A stretch of DNA of 64,000 bases from an uncultured Christensenellaceae bacterium (GCA_910587625.1 CAJUMW010000002.1:29778-93777), one strand, 5' to 3'; shown: positions 9,701 through 16,897, counted from the first letter of the stretch. Notes: generated by a model from the letters alone, not told the origin. Translations and numbers: made by a program.

Positions 9701-9936
9701 ATACGCAACAGGCGGCAAAGAACTTTGACCCCAGCATTCAAATAGACTTGAATAAGGGCGCTCAGTACAACCTTACATGGGTTGCTGGCGTGGTAGTCGT
9801 TGAAGTTGCTCTGTGTGCTGGCGTCGCGGTAATGGCGTTCTTCTTGACGAAAAACATTATGAAAAACAAAAAGGCGGCGGAGTCCGCGTCCGAGGACGGG
9901 ACTGAATTTGCCGAAACGCCCAAAGACGAGCAATAA
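6739..9936 (+). CDS. Domain-permuted, membrane-tethered GH3 glycoside hydrolase
   Basis: 1065 residues. Probable beta-glucosidase-type enzyme releasing terminal sugars from beta-glucans. The usual GH3 order is reversed. The alpha/beta sandwich comes first (~55-440, from GIVLLKN to PFGYGLSYADF), then a fibronectin-III-like domain (~445-565), an Asp/Asn/Gly-rich linker, and last the TIM-barrel-like domain (~690-970). That domain carries HRNPFGGRNGEYYSED, KHF and the nucleophile motif VTDWM (D931). The same reversed order is known from some ruminal Firmicute beta-glucosidases. Hydrophobic helices at both ends (~12-38 and ~1015-1040) with flanking lysines place the catalytic part outside, anchored twice. 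The acid/base residue and exact substrate cannot be assigned by eye. Confidence 0.88.
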   Translation: MAKKAMSVKKSLAIFVPGITAAVAIMLVLVIAASMFWQDISLWLYGRAQKTDAAVLEGGAELCEDIVEEGIVLLKNEKDGKGNAALPLTDQELDKGVNVFGWAGYDWMTMAFGSGYANTDLQKVKLFPALEAAGIKYNEDLYNLYKDYYTAHVKIYGEQDYLEYRGGVKFGSEEIFVLREPSYNDYIAAAVKSDVIESGVGIVVIGRTGSESKDLSSSEQVRQTEAGKNIKKTFSDRHYLQLSPDEENMIKAATELCDKVIVVLNTANTMETGFIESEEIDGALLVGITGISGVNGLINVLRGEKEEPVPELDADGNVKYNEDGTPVYKTDASGKVITEKKLVSPSGRTVDTYAYDIIGTTPSAVNQGNKGNGEVGAGTIYSNRKTENDSRFKAYVDYSEGIYVGYKWFETADAEGYWAGVDNQYGKGYDGVVQYPFGYGLSYADFEWEITDVSVPSGSELKANDKIEITVKVKNNSKTYPGADVVQLYYTPQYIKGGIEKAFVNLADFAKTDVIQPGGFDVVTLSVSAQAMASYDCYDKNNNGHTGYELDGGNYQLRLMKNSHEAADMANGSAVLDYTVPAKGYTYDKDEKTGNDVVNRFTNKDGKNNDQTIDEADLDGSHESDGGVKYLSRADFKATYPQKITKARDMTDEALKIAKMVSPTQKQLEYAGYTDADGGLGTKRDVSAGGNGLKLADAMDAKSYDDDIWELLIANITNSELVGLVSDGYFKTNAIPSIGKTEFVDLDGPLGFNTRVTGGEGTSCEFMAYPSGTMLAQTWNTKLAVALGRSVGREKDSIDGLYGWYAPGANTHRNPFGGRNGEYYSEDGVLAGKICAGTVSGAKDMGVYSYVKHFVVNDTEYNREGLFTFLTEQTLRETYLKPFEIMIKEGGGNALMTSMNRLGRVWSGGNYGVMTEIIRDEWDFRGSAVTDWMNSGESYMPPYKGIWAGNSIWLTNGFTDTVFNTIKNDMGYKVAERVAHDVLWTFVDTQQAAKNFDPSIQIDLNKGAQYNLTWVAGVVVVEVALCAGVAVMAFFLTKNIMKNKKAAESASEDGTEFAETPKDEQ

Positions 9937-9987
9937 AAGTTCGTTGAAAGGTTAAATTGAAAATTTTTTAAAAGGGGTATATTTTAT

Positions 9988-11838
9988 ATGAGAATCAAAA
10001 AGCACATTTTATCCGCACTTGCCTTGGTACTTTCACTTTTATTAGTGTTTTCGTTCACGGCTTGCGGAGACGACAAAACGCCTGCGATTACGGCTATTTC
10101 AATGAGCTCCGCTGCGTTAGAAGTTGAAACCGGCGACACGGCCAGACTTACGGTAACGGCGACTTATAAGGACGAATCCGAAGTCGAGCTTAAAGCCGGC
10201 GACGTAACTTGGGCTTCCGACAACCCGTCGGTTGCTTCCGTTACGAGAGGCGTAGTTTCGGGTAAGGCGAAAGGTACGGCGAAAATCACCGCAACTTACG
10301 GCGATTTCAACGCAACCTGCAACGTAACCGTTAACTCTGTGGAAGTAAAAATTTCAGGTTACACACCTAACGCCGACGGTAAAATCGAGCTTGACGTTGA
10401 CGGCACTTTAAACCTCAGCGCCAAAGTTTTAAAAAACGACGTTGAAATGGAAAACGAACAGATTGTCTGGACTACGTCTAATCAGGGCATAGTATCCGTA
10501 AACAACGGCGTAATCACCGGAGTTAACCCCGGCGAAGCTGTTATAACGGTGAAGCGCGTAAGCAACGAATCGCAGTCTGCATCGGTTACCGTAGTAATCA
10601 AAGAAATTGCCGGCGCTGAATTAATGGATACTTACGAGCAGAACAAAACTCCCGCTGATACTTGGGGATATTGGGGAGACAAGGGCTACAATTGGTCCAA
10701 CACGACAATTTACAGTGCGTATACGGAACCTTATAATGAGGAAACGCCTTCCGACGATTACAAATATATCGGCGCAAACAAAATGAATATCACATTCTCT
10801 GTTGATAAATATGCCGGTTCTATGCAACCCGGACCCAAAGATTCCGCAATTCAGCTTTTCTACCGTAGCAGTACCGGTAACAAAGGAAAACTTGAGGCTA
10901 ACCATAATTACGAAATTAAATTTAAAATTTTATCCAATGCGGCAGGCACTATAGTTGTAAATCCTTACGATGACAATGATACGGGCTATCATATGGACGA
11001 AGACAACAAAGATAACCATAAGGCTGAGCTTGTTGCAAACGAAGAAAAAGAGATTACCGTTGAGTTCAGACACGGAGACAGCGGCGCAATATACGCTAAC
11101 GGCGTATATGATAACGTTGAAACCGCGGTTAATATCTTGCTCGGTTTGCTTTCCGAACCCAACGACGAAGAGGGAACCGGCAACGTTGTAAAAGTTTCCA
11201 TTTACGATATTCAGTTTAAAGATTTAGGCGAATCCACTCATAAATGGATTGACGACGAAACCAAACTCGAAGGTTACGTAGATCCCGACGCGCCTGTAAT
11301 TCCCGATGCTCCCGAAGCGCTTGCTCCCGACGTTGCCGTTGCAACGGGCGTAACGCTCACTGTGGAAGACGGCAAGGCAATCTTCAACCTTGCAGGCACG
11401 GTCAAATTAGACGCATTTGACAGCGTGGAAGCGGCTAAGGCTTGGCTCAACGCTACCCCGTTTGACCTTCAGGAATGCGGCGGCGGCTGGAAAAAGTGGG
11501 AGTTTACAAGAGTTTCCGTTAGCGTAGACGAAGAAGATAGTACTTTCTTAATAAAGTACGATATAACCAGGCTTACCGTTGACGCTACTTCCGACAACAG
11601 CACGGGCGCTTACAGCGCGCACTTCACCGAAAAGTTGCCCGACGAAGAAGGTTATAGCGATAATAAGTTAAGAGACCTTCAACTTGACAGGGAAAGCGCT
11701 GTTCCCGGCGAAAGCATTACCGTAGGCGACAAGAAGTATTCCATTGTCAATTTCAACGGTAGCGAGGAAAATGACTGGAGTCAGGCGTATAACTACGGCT
11801 GCGTAGCAATCAAGGTTGAAAACGTTACGGCGGAGTAA
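9988..11838 (+). CDS. Lipoprotein with two Ig-like (BIG2) domains and sugar-binding-like regions
   Basis: 616 residues. A signal peptide ends in a lipobox FTAC with C26 as the predicted lipidated residue. Two bacterial Ig-like domains of group 2 type follow (~34-118 and ~119-208), shown by ASDNPSVASV and TSNQGIVSV with VSGKAKGTAKITA and ITGVNPGEAVITV. The rest (~210-405 and ~440-616) is rich in Trp, Tyr, Asp and beta-type sequence and resembles carbohydrate-binding modules, although I cannot name a family. It lies between GH3 and GH16 genes in the same direction, so a role in holding polysaccharide at the cell surface is likely. A good AAAAGGGG ribosome site precedes the ATG. Confidence 0.75.
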   Translation: MRIKKHILSALALVLSLLLVFSFTACGDDKTPAITAISMSSAALEVETGDTARLTVTATYKDESEVELKAGDVTWASDNPSVASVTRGVVSGKAKGTAKITATYGDFNATCNVTVNSVEVKISGYTPNADGKIELDVDGTLNLSAKVLKNDVEMENEQIVWTTSNQGIVSVNNGVITGVNPGEAVITVKRVSNESQSASVTVVIKEIAGAELMDTYEQNKTPADTWGYWGDKGYNWSNTTIYSAYTEPYNEETPSDDYKYIGANKMNITFSVDKYAGSMQPGPKDSAIQLFYRSSTGNKGKLEANHNYEIKFKILSNAAGTIVVNPYDDNDTGYHMDEDNKDNHKAELVANEEKEITVEFRHGDSGAIYANGVYDNVETAVNILLGLLSEPNDEEGTGNVVKVSIYDIQFKDLGESTHKWIDDETKLEGYVDPDAPVIPDAPEALAPDVAVATGVTLTVEDGKAIFNLAGTVKLDAFDSVEAAKAWLNATPFDLQECGGGWKKWEFTRVSVSVDEEDSTFLIKYDITRLTVDATSDNSTGAYSAHFTEKLPDEEGYSDNKLRDLQLDRESAVPGESITVGDKKYSIVNFNGSEENDWSQAYNYGCVAIKVENVTAE

Positions 11839-11877
11839 TTAAGTTGATTGCATGGTTTAACGTAATTTAAGGATAAA

Positions 11878-11911
11878 AATAAACGCTATTTCGAAAGGAA
11901 TAGCGTTTATT
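11878..11911 (+). terminator. Intrinsic terminator
   Basis: Arms AATAAACGCTATT and AATAGCGTTTATT are perfectly complementary around an 8-base loop, followed by a short T/A run. It may limit read-through from the Ig-like lipoprotein gene into the GH16 gene. Confidence 0.7.
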
Positions 11912-11960
11912 ATCTAAATTTATTTCAAAAGTTTTATATTTCAAAACAGGAAAGGTAAAT

Positions 11961-12875
11961 ATGAAAAAATTATTTAAGTTGTTCGTTGCTATCGTTTCGT
12001 GTATGTTTTTAATTACAGCCGTAACGTCCGTTGCAGGTTGCGGGTTATTGACTGTAACCCCGCCGTCGCACGAAGAGGAGTTGCCTTCGGATAAAGACGA
12101 CGAGCTCAACGGCGGAGGTAACAATGACGACAACGACAACGACAACGACAACGATAACGACGGTAACCAAAACAAACCGCTTTTTACCCCGCACGAGTCG
12201 GCGGCGGGAATTCCCGACAGGCTTACCGAGGAAAACGAAAAAATCGTGCGTTTTTCGCAGGGCGGTTCGTCCGAATTTGTCTGGGCCGACGGTTATTCCA
12301 ACGGCGATATGTTTAACTGCACTTGGCGCAAAAGCAGCGCTTCGGTTAAAGACGGTGTTATGAGTATGTCGGTCTCCAAAGAAGGCAGCGGCTATGCCGG
12401 TGCGGAATACCGTTCGAAAAGCAAATACTCTTACGGATTTTATTCGGTCTGTATGAAGCCCGCAAAATGCTCGGGTGTGGTTTCTTCGTTTTTTACTTAT
12501 ACAAACAAACCCGTATGGGACGAAATCGACATTGAATTTTTGGGCAAAGATACGTCTGTCGTTCAGTTCAATTTCTATACCAACGGAAAAGGCAACAGTG
12601 AATTTGTCTTTAACCTTGGTTTTGACGCTTCTTTGGATTTCCACGAATACGCTTTCGATTGGACGCCGAAAGGCATTGTATGGTACGTTGACGGGGTGGC
12701 GGTATACCGCGCGGAGGCAACAGCGCAAAAGGCGCTTCCGTCGCATTCTATGCAAATTATGATGAACGTGTGGAACGGAATAGGCGTTGACGATTGGCTC
12801 GGCGCGCTTGATAATACTGCGCTCCCTGCCAAGGCGCAATATAAATGGTTTGCATATGCGCCGACTTCAACGTAA
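11961..12875 (+). CDS. GH16-family beta-glucanase lipoprotein
   Basis: 304 residues. The signal peptide ends at lipobox VAGC (C27). An Asp/Asn repeat linker (~50-70) then leads to a GH16 domain. The catalytic signature WDEIDIEFLG is intact: E188 is the predicted nucleophile, D190 the assisting Asp and E192 the acid/base. Flanking sequence such as FHEYAFDWTPKGIVWYVDG is typical of lichenase/licheninase-like GH16 enzymes, which cut internal beta-1,3-1,4- or beta-1,3-glucan bonds. With the upstream GH3 this gives an endo/exo pair for glucan breakdown at the surface. The exact linkage is not certain from sequence. Confidence 0.9.
   Translation: MKKLFKLFVAIVSCMFLITAVTSVAGCGLLTVTPPSHEEELPSDKDDELNGGGNNDDNDNDNDNDNDGNQNKPLFTPHESAAGIPDRLTEENEKIVRFSQGGSSEFVWADGYSNGDMFNCTWRKSSASVKDGVMSMSVSKEGSGYAGAEYRSKSKYSYGFYSVCMKPAKCSGVVSSFFTYTNKPVWDEIDIEFLGKDTSVVQFNFYTNGKGNSEFVFNLGFDASLDFHEYAFDWTPKGIVWYVDGVAVYRAEATAQKALPSHSMQIMMNVWNGIGVDDWLGALDNTALPAKAQYKWFAYAPTST
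12127..12156 (+). repeat. GACAAC hexamer repeat in the GH16 linker
   Basis: About five head-to-tail copies of a hexamer encode alternating Asp-Asn residues in a flexible acidic linker between lipid anchor and catalytic domain. It is in frame, so repeat changes would alter only linker length. Confidence 0.75.
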
Positions 12876-12911
12876 GTCAGAGGATTTTCTATTTTAATAA
12901 TAACCAAAAAT

Positions 12912-12948
12912 AATAAATAACCGCAGCGACGTGCTGCGGTTATTTATT
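12912..12948. terminator. Bidirectional intrinsic terminator
   Basis: A perfect 16-bp stem (AATAAATAACCGCAGC and complement) with a 5-base loop has A-rich and T-rich flanks on both sides. It serves the convergent GH16 gene and the minus-strand membrane protein gene. Confidence 0.85.
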
Positions 12949-12954
12949 ACGGAA

Positions 12955-13503
12955 TTAAATTGCGGTGGTATGCGCGAGAGTTTCTATAATCAACTTGGAC
13001 AGAAGTTGCACGTCGACTTCGGTCGTTTCCGAGTCCGCGTTTTGTTTTAAAATCTCTGCGCACCGCGCCGCGCCGTTACCCGTAACGTCTTTTTCAATCG
13101 CTTCGGCAATAGTTGCGGCAACTTTTTCAACGCTCGATTTGGGGACGTAGCCCTCTATAAGTGTTGAAATTATTCCCTCGGCAGGGGAAAGATGCTTTTT
13201 TTCGCGCACGAATTGCTCGTATAATACGTATAATAACGTAGCAACCGCGCCGACGGAAATACCGTGTTCGAGTACAGTAACGTATTCTTCAATAAGGTAG
13301 TTTATGCTCAGGTTTTTGAGTGCGCCGTAAGTTGCATAAAACAGCGTGCCAAGCATAAACGGCAAAAACGTCAAAAGCTTTTTCTTTATTTTTTTCAGAA
13401 AAGTCAGTTTGCAAATTTGCACGCAAATTGCCGTAAGCGCGGCGAGAAGAATGACGTCGATTCCGTAAAAGGTGAAAGTGTCGATAATTTTTATGATAGT
13501 CAA
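12955..13503 (-). CDS. Hypothetical membrane protein, 182 aa
   Basis: Not recognised. Three hydrophobic helices lie in the first ~105 residues, with a strongly basic loop KKIKKKL between the first two. A soluble helical domain (~110-182) at the C-terminus is probably cytoplasmic. A clear AGGAGG lies 8 bases before the start. It is a single-gene unit between a shared terminator and the divergent trmB promoter. The overall size and topology recall small phage-holin-like proteins, but I see no diagnostic motif. Confidence 0.6.
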   Translation of the reverse strand: MTIIKIIDTFTFYGIDVILLAALTAICVQICKLTFLKKIKKKLLTFLPFMLGTLFYATYGALKNLSINYLIEEYVTVLEHGISVGAVATLLYVLYEQFVREKKHLSPAEGIISTLIEGYVPKSSVEKVAATIAEAIEKDVTGNGAARCAEILKQNADSETTEVDVQLLSKLIIETLAHTTAI

Positions 13504-13643
13504 AATTTCCTCCTGAGACTTCGTCCGACGCTTCGAAGTCGCTTATTGTTTCACCCGACGCTTAATTTATAAACGCCGCTCGGCAATTCAAACGGCAGTT
13601 TGTAAAATATAAATAAAATTTTTTTGTTGCCGTTTCACACGGG

Positions 13644-13672
13644 TTGCATTGCTTTGTCTGTTGTGGTAAAAT
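13644..13672 (+). promoter_or_regulatory. Sigma-A-type promoter placing trmB as leaderless
   Basis: TTGCAT (13644-13649), a 17-base spacer and TAAAAT (13667-13672). Only 6 bases separate the -10 from the ATG at 13679, so transcription is predicted to start at or next to the start codon. No Shine-Dalgarno is present. Confidence 0.6.
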
Positions 13673-13678
13673 TTAACT

Positions 13679-14347
13679 ATGAGAATGCATAAGAAAGGTC
13701 ATTTGGAAGACAGAATTTCAGCCTGCGGCGACATTGTTACCGTAGCTGATTTAAGCGACAAAAATATGAAGCGTGCGGCGTTGACCCCCGACTATCTGCC
13801 GTTTAACGAGCTTTTCGGCAACGACAATCCCGTTTATCTCGAAATAGGCTGCGGCAAGGGCAAGTTTGTCTGTGAAATGGCAAAGAAAAACCCGTGCGTT
13901 AATTTTGCGGCGGTCGAAAAGATATCGAACGTACTTATCGAAGCGCTTGAACGGGCAAAGCAAGAGGCAATCAAAAACGTCTATTTTTTGAATTGCGCGG
14001 CTGAAGTGCTGCAAAAGTACTTCAAAAGCGGCAGTGTGGACGTGATTTATCTCAATTTTTCCAACCCTCTGCCCAAAGAAGGATATAAGAAACAACGGCT
14101 TACGCACCCCCGTTTCTTGGGCATATATGGGGGGATACTTAAAAAAGGCGGTAAAATAATTCAGAAAACCGACGACGAAGCGTTTTTTGATTTTTCGCTG
14201 GGTAGTTACAGAGAAGTAGGTTTTAAGATACTTGACGAGCGCAGGGATCTGGCAAACAATCCCGTTGAAGGCGACGTGGAAACCGAACACGAAAAGAAAT
14301 TTAAAGAGCAGGGCAAGCGCATTTATCGCGTCGAGGTCGAGGTTTAG
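13679..14347 (+). CDS. trmB: tRNA (guanine-N7-)-methyltransferase
   Basis: 222 residues. Methylates G46 of tRNA at N7 using S-adenosylmethionine. The SAM site YLEIGCGKGKFVCEMA (~50-65) and the C-terminal stretch NPVEGDVETEHEKKF are both family hallmarks. The family motif usually written NFSDPWPK is NFSNPLPK here, losing the Asp and Trp, although KQRLTHPRFL follows as normal. The ATG at 13679 lies 6 bases after a consensus -10 with no ribosome site; a second ATG at 13685 is possible. The metallophosphoesterase gene starts 1 base after its stop. Confidence 0.88.
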   Translation: MRMHKKGHLEDRISACGDIVTVADLSDKNMKRAALTPDYLPFNELFGNDNPVYLEIGCGKGKFVCEMAKKNPCVNFAAVEKISNVLIEALERAKQEAIKNVYFLNCAAEVLQKYFKSGSVDVIYLNFSNPLPKEGYKKQRLTHPRFLGIYGGILKKGGKIIQKTDDEAFFDFSLGSYREVGFKILDERRDLANNPVEGDVETEHEKKFKEQGKRIYRVEVEV

Positions 14348-14348
14348 T

Positions 14349-15107
14349 TTGCTGTATTTGTGGATTAGTTTGGGCATAGTAGGGGGTATAGCGGTAATTT
14401 GGCTGTTTATTTGGATAAACAACAACGTTTTGGTTACCGCAAAATATACCGTTGAGGCGGATATAGAGAGCAGGATAAAAATCGTTCAGCTTTCCGACCT
14501 GCACGGAAAAAGCTTCGGACACAAAAATCAAAGGCTTATTGCTAAAATTGTTGCTCAAAAGCCGGACGTTATCGCAATTACGGGAGATATAATTCATAAC
14601 TACCGCGAGCGCGATAAGCGCTGTGCGCTTGAACTTGTTGCTGCGCTATCTGGCATTGCGCCCGTTTTGTACGTTTCGGGAAATCACGAAATGCGCAACA
14701 AGGGTTATCGGTTTTTCAGAAAGCAGTTAAAGGAAGCCGGAGCCTGCGTTTTGGACGATTGCCCCATAGAAATATGCGGAATAACGGTGGTAGGGCTGAA
14801 CTGCGCTTCGCTCAAAAACGACGTAATTTATGCCGTTACGCCCGAAGCGCCGTTTAAAGTTTTGCTTGCGCATAAGCCGCATTTTTTCAAACACTATGCT
14901 TCCGCAGACTATCAGTTGGTGCTGTCGGGTCACGCTCACGGCGGACAGTGGCGCTTGCCTTTTACGGGGATAGGGTTCTACTCTCCCGGGCAGGGCTTGT
15001 TTCCAAAGCTCACTTCCGGTATGCACGTCGAGGGGAAAACCAAAATGATTATTTCGCGCGGACTCGGCAACTCGCAGTGCCCCGTAAGGTTATTTAATCT
15101 TCCCTAA
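14349..15107 (+). CDS. Membrane-anchored calcineurin-like metallophosphoesterase
   Basis: 252 residues from the TTG at 14349. That start is preferred over further upstream codons because it begins directly after the trmB stop, has GAGGT upstream and opens with the membrane helix LYLWISLGIVGGIAVIWLF. The metal-binding motifs are complete: SDLHG, GDIIHNY, GNHE, AHKP and GHAHGG. This is the YkuE-like group of binuclear-metal phosphoesterases, with the active site outside the membrane if the single helix is N-in. Substrate unknown; some relatives act on lipid or nucleotide phosphoesters. Translationally coupled to trmB. Confidence 0.82.
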   Translation: MLYLWISLGIVGGIAVIWLFIWINNNVLVTAKYTVEADIESRIKIVQLSDLHGKSFGHKNQRLIAKIVAQKPDVIAITGDIIHNYRERDKRCALELVAALSGIAPVLYVSGNHEMRNKGYRFFRKQLKEAGACVLDDCPIEICGITVVGLNCASLKNDVIYAVTPEAPFKVLLAHKPHFFKHYASADYQLVLSGHAHGGQWRLPFTGIGFYSPGQGLFPKLTSGMHVEGKTKMIISRGLGNSQCPVRLFNLP

Positions 15108-15134
15108 ATAGTAGTAGTCAATATTGTGCCTATA

Positions 15135-15168
15135 AAAGAGAGCGCCGCTTTGTAGCGGCGCTCTCTTT
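15135..15168. terminator. Bidirectional intrinsic terminator
   Basis: A perfect 15-bp stem (AAAGAGAGCGCCGCT and complement) with a 4-base loop lies between the convergent phosphoesterase and transcarbamylase genes. Confidence 0.85.
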
Positions 15169-15177
15169 ATAATCTTT

Positions 15178-16119
15178 TTATTCCTTTATCAATAAAGCCA
15201 AAACGGCTTTAATGCTGTGCAGTTTGTTTTCCGCCTGGTTTAAAACCAAACTTGCGTCCCCGTCAATAATTTCTGCGGTAACTTCTTCTCCGCGCTTTGC
15301 CGGCAGCGAGTGCATAAAAAGCACATTGTGCTGGGCGTAAGAGATTAGCGCGTTGTTTACCTGATAGGGCATAAAAATATTTTTTTCCTTTTCGCTGAGC
15401 GGCGCGTGGTAGTTATAGTTGTCGGTATAAACTATATCCGCGCCGCGCACTGCTTCTATGGGGTCGTCCGTTTCATATATATTTCCGTATTGCCTTGCAT
15501 TATCCAAAATGTCGCTGTCTATGGCGTATTCGGGCGGAGTAGCAACGGCAACGTTCAAACCGCATTTAACCGCGCAATTTACAAGGCTTGAAGCATTTGC
15601 GCATCCCTTGCCTACATAAGCTATTTTCAAGCCCTCGAGTTTGCCCTTTCTCTCCCAAATGGTAAACATGTCGCAAATTGCCTGCATAGGCACGCAGCTT
15701 TCGTTGGTCGAGTTGATAATGGAAATGCCCGAAACCGCGCAAAACTCCCTTAAATCCCGATGCTTTATTCCTCTTGTGACAAGCGCGCCCACGCCGTAGC
15801 GCGGCAACACCTGAACGATATCTTTTACATTTTCTCCGGCGCTCATATCGGATTCGCTGTAATGCAAGCTTACGCTCGTTCCTCCAAGCTGGTTAATGCC
15901 TATTACAAGCGCCGAGCGCGTTCTAAGCGAAGTATCTCCGAACAGCAGCCCCACGGTTACGTTCTTTAAAATGCGCGTATCCTCGTGCGCGACGAACTTT
16001 GCTTTCATTGCCTTGGTCGCATACAAAAGCTCGAAAATCTCTTCCGGCGCATAGTCCGAAAGTCCAACCATATGTTTATGAGCTATTCCGAACGAGGGGG
16101 AATACCTGTTTATATCCAT
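15178..16119 (-). CDS. Transcarbamylase of the OTCase family with altered active-site motifs
   Basis: 313 residues, the usual size for ornithine carbamoyltransferase, with both domains recognisable. Three hallmark motifs differ. The carbamoyl-phosphate loop STRTR is SLRTR (64-68). The HPCQ motif aligns with VPMQ in SCVPMQ (141-146), so the His is gone. The late HCLP motif is HSLPAKRGEEV. Other family features, such as DIVQVLPRYG and AENKLHSIKAVLALL at the C-terminus, remain. It may be an anabolic OTCase or a paralogue acting on another amine. It stands alone, with no arginine genes nearby. AGAGAGG precedes the ATG and a good promoter lies at 16140-16168. Confidence 0.75.
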   Translation of the reverse strand: MDINRYSPSFGIAHKHMVGLSDYAPEEIFELLYATKAMKAKFVAHEDTRILKNVTVGLLFGDTSLRTRSALVIGINQLGGTSVSLHYSESDMSAGENVKDIVQVLPRYGVGALVTRGIKHRDLREFCAVSGISIINSTNESCVPMQAICDMFTIWERKGKLEGLKIAYVGKGCANASSLVNCAVKCGLNVAVATPPEYAIDSDILDNARQYGNIYETDDPIEAVRGADIVYTDNYNYHAPLSEKEKNIFMPYQVNNALISYAQHNVLFMHSLPAKRGEEVTAEIIDGDASLVLNQAENKLHSIKAVLALLIKE

Positions 16120-16139
16120 AAAAAACCTCTCTTTATCAA

Positions 16140-16168
16140 ATTATAACACAGTTTTTAAGTCATTGCAA
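16140..16168 (-). promoter_or_regulatory. Sigma-A promoter for the transcarbamylase gene
   Basis: On the minus strand TTGCAA (16168-16163), 17 bases, TATAAT (16145-16140). The leader is short, about 14 bases, and carries the AGAGAGG ribosome site. Confidence 0.75.
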
Positions 16169-16201
16169 TAAAATTGAATAAAAATACTGCGTTCTATGCC
16201 G

Positions 16202-16777
16202 TCACAAGTCCCTTTTGCTGAAAATACAGCCGCAATAATTCTGTCTGTAAAGCCCGAACTTTTTTGAAAGCTGCAAGCTTCTCAAATATCCGTCGCACTT
16301 TTTAAAGTCGGAAAACAGCCATTTTTCTCTGCCGAGCGCAAACCCTATGTCGTTTATTGCCTTAGCGTTCTTTAATGGGCTTATAGTCAAAGTGGTTGTA
16401 AAGTAGTCGAAGTCTTTTGCGAGCTCCGCCGTCTTTGCAAGGCGCAGTTCAAAACATTTAAGACACCTTGCCCCGCCCTCTTTGAGTCCTTCGAGCCCTG
16501 CAACCCTTGAATAAAATTCGTCGGTGTCGTGATCGCAGTCCATAAAGTCGGCCCAGCCGGTTTCGTTTATCAGCCGTTGCAGTTCGGCTTTGCGCTTTTT
16601 GTATTCCCCGTCCTCGATATTTGGGTTATAGAACAAAACGGTTATTTTAAATACGTCTTTCAGCCTTTCAAGACAGGCGGAAGAGCAGGGGGCGCAGCAG
16701 CAGTGCAACAAGAGTGTTTTTCCCTGCGCGTTTTTCATCTGTCCCTGCATAAGTTTGTCGAAATCAACCTTATTCAT
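16202..16777 (-). CDS. queH: Epoxyqueuosine reductase QueH
   Basis: 191 residues. Non-cobalamin epoxyqueuosine reductase that completes queuosine synthesis on tRNA. The DUF208/QueH cysteine set is present: LLLHCCCAPCSSACLE at the N-terminus, ARCLKCFELRL in the middle and QNYCGCIFSKRDL at the C-terminus. Together these cysteines bind an Fe-S cluster and a second metal in the family. The ATG lies 6 bases after a consensus -10 and no ribosome site precedes it, so the mRNA is predicted leaderless. No other queuosine gene is in the window. Confidence 0.9.
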   Translation of the reverse strand: MNKVDFDKLMQGQMKNAQGKTLLLHCCCAPCSSACLERLKDVFKITVLFYNPNIEDGEYKKRKAELQRLINETGWADFMDCDHDTDEFYSRVAGLEGLKEGGARCLKCFELRLAKTAELAKDFDYFTTTLTISPLKNAKAINDIGFALGREKWLFSDFKKCDGYLRSLQLSKKFGLYRQNYCGCIFSKRDL

Positions 16778-16783
16778 ACCCGT

Positions 16784-16812
16784 ATTTTAACACAAATATT
16801 CGGGATAGGCAA
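16784..16812 (-). promoter_or_regulatory. Sigma-A promoter placing queH as leaderless
   Basis: On the minus strand TTGCCT (16812-16807), 17 bases, TAAAAT (16789-16784). The queH ATG begins 6 bases further on. Back-to-back with the promoter of the ABC ATPase gene. Confidence 0.6.
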
Positions 16813-16830
16813 GTATGCGATATTAAATAC

Positions 16831-16859
16831 TTGACCCGATTGTCAAAATATGGTATCAT
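16831..16859 (+). promoter_or_regulatory. Sigma-A promoter for the ABC ATPase-like gene
   Basis: TTGACC (16831-16836), 17 bases, TATCAT (16854-16859). The start near 16866 leaves a leader of about 32 bases with a GGAG ribosome site, which supports the ATG at 16898 over the earlier in-frame codon at 16850 that lies inside the promoter. Confidence 0.65.
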
Positions 16860-16897
16860 TAAACGAGCTAAATGCGTTTAAAATTCGGAGATTGCAT

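Noticed and set aside
12120..12165. Possible short CRISPR-like or satellite repeat
   Set aside because: The hexamers are in frame within the GH16 gene and encode an Asp-Asn linker; there are no spacers.
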